Positions 1 to 6,634 of a stretch of DNA of 9,708 bases are shown one piece after another; positions within the stretch are counted from its first letter, which is position 1, and each line of letters opens with the position of its first letter. This DNA is from Chloroflexota bacterium (GTDB taxonomy: Bacteria; Chloroflexota; Anaerolineae; B4-G1), in contig DSAR01000205.1 in assembly GCA_011046405.1 (NCBI GenBank), forward strand, positions 1-9,708. The letters are read 5' to 3'. The notes beneath the pieces were generated by a model. The model was not told the DNA's origin. It worked only from the letters and a program-made list of their open reading frames with translations, and made no database searches. A program made the translations under genes and the position numbers.

Positions 1-250
1 CAGCGCGTAAAAATCACGCATTGCAAAACCTGCCTTCGCAGGTTAGTTTATAGTCGGCGTAGGCCGACTTTGCAGTTGTGGCCCGCGAATTTATTCGCCG
101 GGGACAAATGTGCCATTGTCAAGCTACGCCGACTCCAGTCCACGTAGGTAGACTTCGCATCGTGTCGTTTGCGACACTCGGTTACCCACGATTTTAATCG
201 CCGGGTTTATGTCTCTGGCAACACACCCTTTTTGCTATACTGAAAATGAA
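1..250. repeat. Gene-free segment with clustered hairpins
   Basis: No credible coding sequence is visible here. Several inverted repeats are packed together. A 7-bp hairpin sits at 27-33/38-44. An 11-bp inverted repeat, AGTCGGCGTAG at 52-62 and CTACGCCGACT at 124-134, encloses GCGAAT-TT-ATTCGC (85-98). The left arm can instead fold locally (52-58 with 63-69). A second module pairs 143-150 with 183-190 around GTGTCG/CGACAC (162-167/172-177). A third, CGATT/AATCG, lies at 189-200. The hairpins lack a following T-run on the plus strand, so they do not look like ordinary terminators. They resemble short intergenic palindromic repeats; function is unknown. Confidence 0.6.
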
Positions 251-253
251 CAT

Positions 254-282
254 TAGACAACATATCAGACTTGGACTATAAT
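254..282 (+). promoter_or_regulatory. Sigma-70-type promoter of hisS
   Basis: A -35 hexamer TAGACA (254-259, one mismatch to TTGACA) is followed by a 17-bp spacer and a perfect TATAAT -10 (277-282). Transcription would start near 289, giving a leader of only about 25 nt before hisS. That leader carries AGGAGG at 300-305. The short leader leaves no room for a T-box or other riboswitch. A weaker -10-like TATACT at 236-241 lacks a matching -35. Confidence 0.75.
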
Positions 283-313
283 ACCCCGCATCTATTTCTA
301 GGAGGAGCCTCTT

Positions 314-1579
314 ATGCCAGGTTTTCAGCGACCGACCGGAACGCTCGACACATTGCCCGAAGAACAGCACTACTGGCGCCACGTGCGCGCCCAAGCCCGG
401 CGCCTGGCCGAGTTGGCCGGCTTCGAGCGCATCGACGTGCCGATTTTCGAAACTACGCAGCTCTTCGCCCGTGGCGTTGGGGAAGGGACGGACATCGTGG
501 ATAAGGAGATGTACTCCTTCACCGATAAGGGGGATCGCGCGCTCACCCTTCGACCAGAGTTCACCGCCGGCGTGGTGCGCGCCTATATCGAGAACGGTAT
601 GCACGTCCTGCCCCAGCCGGTCAAGCTCTACACCTTTGGCCCTATATTTCGTTACGAAAAGCCCCAGGCTGGTCGGTATCGCCAGCACACCCAATTTGAC
701 GTCGAGATCCTGGGAGAACAGGACCCCGTCGCCGACCTGGAGGTCATGTTAGTGGCGTGGGACGTCTACGCCACCCTGGGGTTCCACGACCTGGGCTTCC
801 AACTCAACTCGACCGGGTGCCCGGCGTGCAAACCGGGGTACATCGAGGGTTTGAAGGCGTATTACGCGGAGCGATACGAAGACGTTTGCGAGGATTGTCG
901 CCAGCGCTTGGAGCGTAGCCCGTTGCGTGTGCTCGATTGCAAGGCGAGAGGATGCCAAGCGATCATCACCCAGGCGCCAAACATCCTCGACCACCTGTGC
1001 GACGAGTGCGACGATCACTTCGCCACGTTGCGAGAATATCTGGATCTATTGGGGCGGACGTACACAATCAATCATCGTCTGGTGCGAGGGCTGGATTACT
1101 ACACCAAGACCGTGTTCGAGGTCTGGGCGGCTGGCATCGGCGCCCAGAGTGCGGTCTGTGGCGGCGGACGGTACGATGGGTTGGCCGAGATTTTGGGCGG
1201 ACCACCGACGCCGGGCGTGGGATTTGGGTCTGGTCTAGAGCGCATCATTTTGGTAATGAAAGACCTGGGTGTCGATGTCCCGCCGTTGCCAGCCCCTAAA
1301 GTTTTCCTGGCCTATTTAGGAGACGCGGCCAAGAGAGAGTGTTTGCGCTTGATGGATAAGTTGCGCCACAGTGACGTATCGACGTGGGTCGCGTTGGGAG
1401 AGGGCCGTGGATTGCGGAGCCAACTCAGGGAGGCGGATAAGCGTGGCGCTCATTATACCGTGATCTTGGGTGAGAATGAACTATCCTCCGGCGCAGCGAC
1501 GGTCCGGGATATGAAAACAGGAGAGCAATTTGACGTGGCGCTGAATGAATTCGTCGGTTACTTCCAAAAGCGTGTGTGA
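314..1579 (+). CDS. hisS: Histidyl-tRNA synthetase
   Basis: This class II aminoacyl-tRNA synthetase of 421 aa charges tRNA-His with histidine using ATP in the cytoplasm. Visible family motifs are TLRPE (78-82), the motif 2 region with R113-Y-E and Q127-F, the HisRS-specific RGLDYY (258-263) and GGGRYDGL (283-290), and motif 3 GVGFGSGLER (301-310). The anticodon-binding domain covers about 328-421. The insertion domain holds cysteine pairs C169/C172, C192/C195, C209/C214 and C229/C232, which suggests a metal site of the kind found in some bacterial HisRS clades. Length is normal. The ATG has AGGAGG 8 nt upstream and follows a good promoter. It is the first gene of a likely hisS-nadK unit. HisZ, the HisG partner, is less likely because the catalytic motifs are intact. 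Confidence 0.97.
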   Translation: MPGFQRPTGTLDTLPEEQHYWRHVRAQARRLAELAGFERIDVPIFETTQLFARGVGEGTDIVDKEMYSFTDKGDRALTLRPEFTAGVVRAYIENGMHVLPQPVKLYTFGPIFRYEKPQAGRYRQHTQFDVEILGEQDPVADLEVMLVAWDVYATLGFHDLGFQLNSTGCPACKPGYIEGLKAYYAERYEDVCEDCRQRLERSPLRVLDCKARGCQAIITQAPNILDHLCDECDDHFATLREYLDLLGRTYTINHRLVRGLDYYTKTVFEVWAAGIGAQSAVCGGGRYDGLAEILGGPPTPGVGFGSGLERIILVMKDLGVDVPPLPAPKVFLAYLGDAAKRECLRLMDKLRHSDVSTWVALGEGRGLRSQLREADKRGAHYTVILGENELSSGAATVRDMKTGEQFDVALNEFVGYFQKRV

Positions 1580-1588
1580 CAGATTGAC

Positions 1589-2416
1589 GTGGAAGCGATC
1601 AACATTCTTTACAAATCTCGGCTAAGTCGCGCTTCGTTGCTGGCTCGTAAAATGCTCGAGTGGTTGGAAGATCAGGGGTGTTGTCCAGAAGTTCACGAAG
1701 TCAGTGCGCCGCCCCAGGAGATATTCCGACGAGAGGTCGATCTGCTGATCACGTTGGGCGGCGATGGATCTATCTTGAAGGCTGCAAGATGTGCGGCCCC
1801 CTATGGCGCTCTGCTCCTGGGGATCAATCTTGGGCGGGTTGGATTCCTCACCGAAACGGAACCGGACAACTGGCAGGAAACGTTATCCTATCTGTTGGAT
1901 GGGAGGTATTGGATCGAGGAACGCATGATGTTGCATGCAACGGTCTGGCGTGATGGAGAGGTGCTGGATCAGGCCGAGGCATTGAACGATGTGGTCGTGG
2001 GGCGTGGGGCGCGAGCGCAGATCGTGCATCTTCAGACGAGGGTCGATGGGGGTTACCTGACGACGTACGTGGCCGATGGGCTCATCGTTGCGACACCGAC
2101 GGGGAGCACCGCTTACGCGCTGGCGGCCGGCGGCCCCATCATGCCGCCGCAACTGCGCAATATCCTCCTCGTACCTGTTGCGCCTCATTTGAGCATGGGA
2201 CGCCCGATTGTCCTTTCAGAGGGCGCGACTGTGCATATCATCGTTGTCGAGGGACGACCGGCAGTGTTGACCGTCGATGGCGAAGTATGCGCAGATCTTC
2301 GAAGCGACGACGAGATCGTCGTCGAGGCCAGTTCACATGTCGCTCGTTTTGCGCGCGTGCGAGAGCACACCTATTTTTACAAGACGTTGTTAGAACGGCT
2401 GACGCCGCGAAATTAG
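1589..2416 (+). CDS. nadK: NAD kinase
   Basis: NAD kinase phosphorylates NAD to NADP with ATP or polyphosphate in the cytoplasm. The 275-aa product shows GGDGS (57-61, with the catalytic Asp), GINLGRVGFLTE (78-89), NDVVVGRG (133-140) and the nucleotide-binding stretch from D163 through TPTGSTAYALAAGGP (169-183). RPIV (205-208) and VDGE (229-232) follow. Length is typical. The start is GTG. It lies 9 nt after the hisS stop without a good Shine-Dalgarno, so translational coupling to hisS is likely. The next in-frame ATG would remove about 21 residues of the Rossmann-like N-terminus. Co-location with recN is common in bacteria. Confidence 0.95.
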   Translation: MEAINILYKSRLSRASLLARKMLEWLEDQGCCPEVHEVSAPPQEIFRREVDLLITLGGDGSILKAARCAAPYGALLLGINLGRVGFLTETEPDNWQETLSYLLDGRYWIEERMMLHATVWRDGEVLDQAEALNDVVVGRGARAQIVHLQTRVDGGYLTTYVADGLIVATPTGSTAYALAAGGPIMPPQLRNILLVPVAPHLSMGRPIVLSEGATVHIIVVEGRPAVLTVDGEVCADLRSDDEIVVEASSHVARFARVREHTYFYKTLLERLTPRN

Positions 2417-2423
2417 CGGCAAT

Positions 2424-2475
2424 TTGGAGGAGAGAACAAACTTCGAAAATCCTGGCTCGCACTCTCCCAATTTTT
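2424..2475 (+). terminator. Possible weak terminator after nadK
   Basis: GGAGAG (2429-2434) can pair with CTCTCC (2462-2467), extended by TTG/CAA (2424-2426/2468-2470) past a two-base bulge, and is followed by five T (2471-2475). The 27-nt loop is large, so the hairpin is weak. A smaller GCCGC/GCGGC hairpin spans the nadK stop (2404-2420). If used, it would partly uncouple the downstream zinc-finger/recN pair, but I see no convincing promoter after it. Confidence 0.3.
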
Positions 2476-2533
2476 GCATATGTATCTTTGCATACGCCCC
2501 GGCGATGCGTGAACACGTGGAGTGAGATGTCAA

Positions 2534-3076
2534 ATGATCAATCAACCGATGCACTGCGTCAATCATCCCAAAACCGAGACCTATCTGCGGTGCAACAAGT
2601 GTGGTGATCCGATATGTATCAAGTGCGCCGTCCAGACGCCCGTGGGCTATCGTTGTCCGGCCTGCATCAATACACATCAACGGGTCTTCTATGCCGATTT
2701 TCGTCCCATCTATTACGTCGTCGCGGCCCTGGTGGCATTTCCCATCTCGTTGATTGCCGGCTGGCTGGTGCCTAACCTGGGCTGGTTCGCTCTGTTCTTG
2801 GGTCCGCTGGTCGGGGCCGTCATCGCCGAGGCGGCGCATTGGGCCATCAGGCGGCGCCGGGGACCATATACGTGGATCGTGGTGTGCGCCTGTATCTTTG
2901 TGGGAGCATTGCCAATGTTTTTCCTTTCGCTTGTGTCTCTGCTGGGGGCCGTGATCATCGAGAGCCAAATGGGATTGGTGACGGCAAGGATTATAAACGT
3001 GCTTTGGACTGTTGTGTACATCGTGACTGCTGTCGGGGTGGCGTATGCCCGATTACGCCCGGGACGGCGCGTCTAG
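2534..3076 (+). CDS. B-box-type zinc-finger integral membrane protein, function unknown
   Basis: This is a 180-aa protein. The N-terminal 50 residues form a compact metal-binding module: C8, H11, C20/C23, C28/C31, C41/C44 and H48, a B-box-like arrangement also seen at the N-termini of some bacterial membrane proteins, including rhomboids. Four hydrophobic segments follow, at about 59-79, 84-104, 114-140 and 153-173, with a basic RRRR loop at 106-109 and a basic tail. There is no GxSG serine-protease motif, so it is not a rhomboid. The ATG at 2534 is chosen because GGAG (2519-2522) lies 11 nt upstream; an in-frame GTG at 2522 overlaps that Shine-Dalgarno. It ends 11 nt before recN, so the two are probably co-transcribed. 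The gene is real; its function is unknown. Confidence 0.85.
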   Translation: MINQPMHCVNHPKTETYLRCNKCGDPICIKCAVQTPVGYRCPACINTHQRVFYADFRPIYYVVAALVAFPISLIAGWLVPNLGWFALFLGPLVGAVIAEAAHWAIRRRRGPYTWIVVCACIFVGALPMFFLSLVSLLGAVIIESQMGLVTARIINVLWTVVYIVTAVGVAYARLRPGRRV

Positions 3077-3087
3077 GAGGGGCCGGG

Positions 3088-4932
3088 ATGCTGACTGAAT
3101 TGCGCGTCCGTGATTTCGCCATCATTGATAACTTGCAGTTGCGTTTTGCACCGGGTTTTTCGGTGCTGACCGGTGAGACCGGGGCAGGCAAGTCGATCAT
3201 CATCGACGCGATGGAATTGGTGCTGGGGGGGCGAGCCGATAGCACCATCGTTCGATCTGGCGCCCATCGGGCCATTGTGGAGGCCACATTCCGTTTGACG
3301 CCAGCGCAGCGTCTGGTCATCGACGCCATTTTAGAGCGGGAGGGATTAGAGGGGGACAATGCCGATTTCCTCCTCCTGGGACGCGAAGTGCGGTTGAATG
3401 GACGCAATGTCTCGCGCATCAACGGGCGCGCCGTAACGTTGGCCTTGGTGCGCGAGGTGACCGATGGCCTGGTGGAGATCCACGGGCAGAGCGAACACCA
3501 ATCGTTGATGAAGGTACGTCAGCACGTGAATCTCTTGGACCGGTATGCCGGTTTGGAAGAGTTGCGTTCGGCTTTACGCGCGCTGGTTGAGGAGATACGG
3601 GGAGTGCGGCGGGAACTCCAGGACTTGATTCAAAACGAGCAGTCCCTGGCCCACCGGGCCGATCTATTGAGATTCCAGATTGGCGAGATTGAAGGGGCCG
3701 ATCTCGATCCTGATGAGGAAGACGGCCTGTTGGAAGAACGTGTGCGCTTGACCAACGCCGAGCAGTTGGCTGAACTGACCCAAGAGACACTATGTGCCCT
3801 GGAGGTGAGCGAGGGAGAGACCCCGGCGACGTTGGATCTACTGGGTCTGGCCCTGCGTTCGCTGGAGAGTTTAGTTCGCGTCGATCCCACGTTGGCGCCA
3901 CAACTGGAAATCGCCGAAAGTGTAAATTACCAATTGGAGGAATTGCTCCGGTCTCTGCGGGATTACCAGGAACAGATTGAGCACAATCCGCGACGATTGC
4001 AACAGGTCGAAGAACGATTGTTGATGATCCGGCAGCTGGAACGCAAGTATGGTTCCACCATTGTTGACGTGTTGACCTATGCAAAAGAGGCAAAGCAGGA
4101 GTTGGACGCCATTACCCACAGCGAGGATCGGATCGCCGAGTTGGAGGCGGAGAAGGAACGTCTTCTAGAGATGTTAGGAGAGATGGCTGTGGCGCTTTCA
4201 CTGCGCCGTCGAGAAGCGGCCCAGCAGTTGGCCGTACGGGTCGAAGAGGAATTACGCGATTTGCGGATGGAGGGCGCCCGGTTTGGCATCGACTTCCAGT
4301 GGCAACAAGACGATGCCGGCGTGCCACTCCGGGGGATCAAGAGGCCCAGTCGCTTCCAGGTCACCAGCGCCGGCGTCGAGCCATTAGAGAAGATGAACCT
4401 GGGCCCTGATGATTGTGTCAAGGTCGCCTTCGATACGTCGGGCATCGACCGGGTTGAGTTTGTGATCTCTCCCAACCCTGGAGAGCCGTTGAAACCTATG
4501 GCGAGAATAGCCTCAGGTGGTGAGACGTCGCGGCTTATGTTGGCCATCAAGACGGTGCTTTCTCGAGCTGACGAGACACCCACGTTGATTTTCGATGAGA
4601 TCGACCAGGGGATTGGCGGACGGATCGGGGCCACGGTCGGCGAGAAACTGTGGAGATTGGCCGTGCTGGAAGGCGAGCAGATGGCGCGCTACCAGGTATT
4701 GTGTGTCACCCATTTGCCCCAGTTGGCCGGTTTTGGAGATAGCCACTTCCGTGTCGAGAAGCAGATCGAGAAAACCGATACGGGTGATCGAACGGTCACC
4801 CGTATCCGGCGTTTGGAAGGAGAGGCGCGTGTCGAAGAGTTAGCGCAAATGCTAGGAGGGGGGGACGCCGTCTATCAAAGCGCCCGGGAGATCCTCGCCC
4901 AAGTTGATGAATATAAAGCGACGTCGGGATAG
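3088..4932 (+). CDS. recN: DNA repair protein RecN (SMC-like ATPase)
   Basis: RecN is a cytoplasmic SMC-like ATPase recruited early to double-strand breaks, where it holds DNA together during RecA-dependent repair. The 614-aa product has Walker A GETGAGKS (29-36), the RecN-type HGQSEHQSL motif soon after, a long Glu/Arg-rich coiled-coil middle, the ABC signature SGGE (476-479), Walker B LIFDE (500-504) and a following VTHLPQLA switch region. It is somewhat longer than the roughly 550-570 aa usual for the family. The ATG at 3088 has AGGAGGGG (3075-3082) directly upstream, overlapping the stop codon of the preceding gene. The reading frame is open further upstream, but that part is antisense-like overlap with the zinc-finger gene. 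No LexA-type operator is obvious nearby. Confidence 0.97.
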   Translation: MLTELRVRDFAIIDNLQLRFAPGFSVLTGETGAGKSIIIDAMELVLGGRADSTIVRSGAHRAIVEATFRLTPAQRLVIDAILEREGLEGDNADFLLLGREVRLNGRNVSRINGRAVTLALVREVTDGLVEIHGQSEHQSLMKVRQHVNLLDRYAGLEELRSALRALVEEIRGVRRELQDLIQNEQSLAHRADLLRFQIGEIEGADLDPDEEDGLLEERVRLTNAEQLAELTQETLCALEVSEGETPATLDLLGLALRSLESLVRVDPTLAPQLEIAESVNYQLEELLRSLRDYQEQIEHNPRRLQQVEERLLMIRQLERKYGSTIVDVLTYAKEAKQELDAITHSEDRIAELEAEKERLLEMLGEMAVALSLRRREAAQQLAVRVEEELRDLRMEGARFGIDFQWQQDDAGVPLRGIKRPSRFQVTSAGVEPLEKMNLGPDDCVKVAFDTSGIDRVEFVISPNPGEPLKPMARIASGGETSRLMLAIKTVLSRADETPTLIFDEIDQGIGGRIGATVGEKLWRLAVLEGEQMARYQVLCVTHLPQLAGFGDSHFRVEKQIEKTDTGDRTVTRIRRLEGEARVEELAQMLGGGDAVYQSAREILAQVDEYKATSG

Positions 4933-4953
4933 GCTACACACAGCCAGACGTAG

Positions 4954-4985
4954 AAAAAGCCCGCCATCTATTGGCGGGCTTTTTT
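4954..4985. terminator. Bidirectional intrinsic terminator
   Basis: AGCCCGCCA (4958-4966) pairs perfectly with TGGCGGGCT (4972-4980) around a 5-nt loop. It has A-residues on the left (4954-4958) and a T-run on the right (4981-4985). The symmetry lets it stop recN transcripts on the plus strand and transcripts of the convergent secreted-protein gene on the minus strand. It lies 21 nt after the recN stop and 25 nt after the end of the opposing gene. Confidence 0.92.
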
Positions 4986-5010
4986 GTTGCAGGACGAGAT
5001 GAAACCCGGT

Positions 5011-6027
5011 CTACCACCACGGCAAGAAAAAGGTCTGCGTGGTGCTGGTCAGATAATCGTACGTTACCGTAATGTCGATGACCACTTTTTGCCCTGGCGC
5101 AGTCGGTTTGATCTTGAAATGCAAGGCGGAGAAACCACTCGGGTTGGTTGGTTTGTCGAATTCGTAGTATTGATCGTTTGCCGAAGGGTAATGCACGACC
5201 ATTTTGACCTCAGCCCCCTCAACCGGGTTCTGCTGCTGGTCATTTACGTAGACGAAGACGGTCTGACCACCTTCACGACCGGTGATGACGTGCCGCACCG
5301 ACGCGCTGACGTATAACTTGGTGACTGCAGGCGTGGTAGTAGGTGTAGGTACGTCGGCGCCAACTCGTATACGATTGCGGTCGAAGGGTTCGGGTCGCTG
5401 GTATTGATCTGGAACAAAGCGATCGACGTACACTTCTCCCAGTGGCGTCAGTTTCATCTGGGGGCCAGAGATGATCTCTGGATGCCAAACCATCCGCGTT
5501 CGCTGGAAGTACTGGACAATGTAACCTTCTTCGTAGATAAACTCCGAGCGCGGATACCCAAAGATGTCGATCCCACCGTTTTCACGGAAGTAGTCCAGGA
5601 AAGCATAAGAGACAACGTGGCCTGTTTCACGGAAGTAGTGGTGCAAGTGACTGTTGTAAGCTGGGATCTGTTCATCATCGGCCGGGGGGAATTTATTGAA
5701 GCCCAACTCGTCGGCCAAGAGTCCTAATTGTACGATGTAGGGAGGGGGGTTGTCGGGGTGTAGCTCCATCCGGAAATTCTGGAAATACTGGACTTGCATC
5801 CTCCAGCGATCGGGATCATTAAAAGCCCTGGTAATCGGTAAACCGAAGATCTCTTTCCCACCCCGGGTTCGGAAGAACGTGAGGAATTCACCGCATACAT
5901 AATGCCCCGTATCGGCGAAGTAATCGCACTCAGGGACAGGATTTTGCGCCGACGCGTTTGGCACGCCGCAAAACAGCATTGCTATTAATGCGATGACGAC
6001 CAGGGGAGATCTTTTATTTCTTATCAT
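5011..6027 (-). CDS. Secreted protein with duplicated FFR/GG/IFG modules and C-terminal Ig-like domain
   Basis: The 338-aa product begins with a Sec signal peptide: KR at 5-6, a hydrophobic core 8-20 and likely cleavage after ASA (25-27). Two related modules of about 70 aa follow, at 37-107 and 132-202. Both read roughly F..TGH.V...FL..FR..GG..IFG.P, later VQYFQ..RM..HP. They resemble LGFP-like repeats of extracellular proteins. A Pro/Thr linker (227-234) leads to a beta-rich domain at 237-338 that resembles bacterial Ig-like folds. C20 is not in a lipobox, so a soluble or wall-associated protein is more likely than a lipoprotein. No catalytic motif is visible. AAGGAG (plus-strand 6033-6038) precedes the ATG. 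It is a single-gene unit with its own promoter. Binding or adhesion is plausible but unproven. Confidence 0.85.
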   Translation of the reverse strand: MIRNKRSPLVVIALIAMLFCGVPNASAQNPVPECDYFADTGHYVCGEFLTFFRTRGGKEIFGLPITRAFNDPDRWRMQVQYFQNFRMELHPDNPPPYIVQLGLLADELGFNKFPPADDEQIPAYNSHLHHYFRETGHVVSYAFLDYFRENGGIDIFGYPRSEFIYEEGYIVQYFQRTRMVWHPEIISGPQMKLTPLGEVYVDRFVPDQYQRPEPFDRNRIRVGADVPTPTTTPAVTKLYVSASVRHVITGREGGQTVFVYVNDQQQNPVEGAEVKMVVHYPSANDQYYEFDKPTNPSGFSALHFKIKPTAPGQKVVIDITVTYDYLTSTTQTFFLPWW

Positions 6028-6048
6028 CCCCGCTCCTTATCCCCAAAT

Positions 6049-6118
6049 AGCACAATTACCGGCTAAGACATTGGCCTCTTTCTTGGCGCCATGATCCTCA
6101 TAGCTTCCAAAAGGTGCT
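6049..6118 (-). ncRNA. Candidate structured 5' leader of the secreted-protein gene
   Basis: Within the roughly 110-nt leader the minus-strand RNA can form a three-way junction. The closing stem AGCAC/GTGCT joins plus-strand 6114-6118 and 6049-6053. One arm combines CTTT-TGG with CCA-AG-AAAG and carries an inner GCTATGA/TCATGGC hairpin (6088-6094/6098-6104). A shorter GGC/GCC arm uses 6061-6063/6074-6076. The element ends about 20 nt before the start codon, close enough to affect ribosome access. I do not recognise it as a known riboswitch class. This is hand-folding only. Confidence 0.35.
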
Positions 6119-6146
6119 GTTGAGCTTGGCCTATTGATCAACTCCC

Positions 6147-6214
6147 ATTATACACGATATTACTGGCGACGTCAATCATTTTTAAGGCTCTTTTTTTGCT
6201 TTTTTTAAGAAAAA
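6147..6214 (-). promoter_or_regulatory. Strong promoter with A-tract UP region, secreted-protein gene
   Basis: Read on the minus strand, -35 TTGACG (plus 6170-6175) and a perfect -10 TATAAT (plus 6147-6152) are separated by exactly 17 bp. Directly upstream of the -35 lie homopolymer tracts at plus 6179-6183, 6191-6197, 6200-6206 and 6210-6214. Their centres are about 9-13 bp apart. This suggests an UP element and intrinsically bent DNA, so high basal transcription is expected. Transcription would begin near 6140, about 113 nt before the start codon. Confidence 0.82.
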
Positions 6215-6300
6215 TTTAACACCCTATCCCCGACGAAGCTGCTGCGCTTCCGAGCCAGGGCCAAAAAGGGTCAATGACGCTGATTGACTGACAAAACTCC

Positions 6301-6355
6301 TAACCTGGTCAAGCCAGATCCAATAAAGGAGCCGTTGGCCGGCAAATTCTTGCTC
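6301..6355. repeat. Dispersed repeat, copy A
   Basis: This 55-nt stretch matches 8881-8932 in the same orientation. Both start TAACCTGG, share AAGCCAGA, CCAATAA and CAAAT.CTTGCTC, and differ by one 3-nt gap and about a dozen substitutions. Each begins with a small hairpin; here CTGGT/GCCAG (6305-6309/6313-6317) has one T-G pair. No target-site duplication or coding content is visible. It may be a miniature element or a duplicated leader. Confidence 0.6.
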
Positions 6356-6384
6356 GCCATGCAAGGATTCTATCGGTTAGGCCC

Positions 6385-6623
6385 AATACGGTTTAGAGTA
6401 TCTGCTCAATAAGTTGGGGAGCTGTGGCCGGTCTCCCGACCGAGCCACAGCGGGCACGGTCAGGAGACCGGCCCGAGCGAGTTTGCCCCGGTTTATTGAG
6501 ATGATACGTTTAGATAAGCTGGGGAAGAAGCTCGTAGTGGGCGATTCATCGCCCAAAAACCGCGCTAAAGCCGCTATCTAGCGCGCGCACTACGCCATCA
6601 TAACCCCTTAAATAAACCGTATT
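6385..6623. repeat. Composite palindromic element of nested inverted repeats
   Basis: The ends are an 11-bp perfect inverted repeat: AATACGGTTTA (6385-6395) and TAAACCGTATT (6613-6623). Inside are two large cruciform-capable units. Unit 1 has outer arms CTCAATAA/TTATTGAG (6405-6412/6493-6500), GGGG/CCCC (6416-6419/6486-6489) and a core GGCCGGTCTCC/GGAGACCGGCC (6426-6436/6463-6473) continuing into GACCG/CGGTC. An alternative GCTGTGGC/GCCACAGC pairing (6421-6428/6444-6451) competes with the core. Unit 2 has outer stem CGTAGTG/CACTACG (6533-6539/6588-6594) enclosing two hairpins (6539-6554 and 6561-6585). Nature unknown; it may be a non-autonomous repeat or structured RNA. Confidence 0.65.
6555..6585 (-). 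terminator. Possible lysS terminator
   Basis: On the minus strand a 7-bp stem CGCGCTA/TAGCGCG (plus 6579-6585/6561-6567) with an 11-nt loop is followed, after one G, by five T (plus 6555-6559). It sits about 50 nt past the lysS stop, a sensible place for 3' end formation. The T-run is short and the hairpin is also part of the palindromic element. Confidence 0.4.
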
Positions 6624-6634
6624 CTGCTTAGGCC

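Larger units (their letters stand above)
6180..6634. other. Gene-free segment between lysS and the secreted-protein promoter
   Basis: No coding sequence is supported in these roughly 450 bases. The left part holds the A-tract promoter upstream region. After it come one copy of a dispersed repeat (6301-6355) and a composite palindrome (6385-6623) that runs almost to the lysS stop codon. The segment is therefore mostly repetitive or structured DNA. Confidence 0.7.

Noticed and set aside
2534..3076. Rhomboid protease identity for the zinc-finger membrane protein
   Set aside because: Similar N-terminal modules occur in some rhomboids, but the catalytic GxSG and paired His are absent and there are only about four membrane segments.
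2839..3087. Upstream extension of the recN frame
   Set aside because: It overlaps the zinc-finger gene in another frame; the ATG at 3088 has a strong Shine-Dalgarno and begins the conserved RecN N-terminus.
6088..6104. Phage-type coat-protein operator (contains GAGGATCA)
   Set aside because: The resemblance is short, the loop differs, and no phage gene is nearby.
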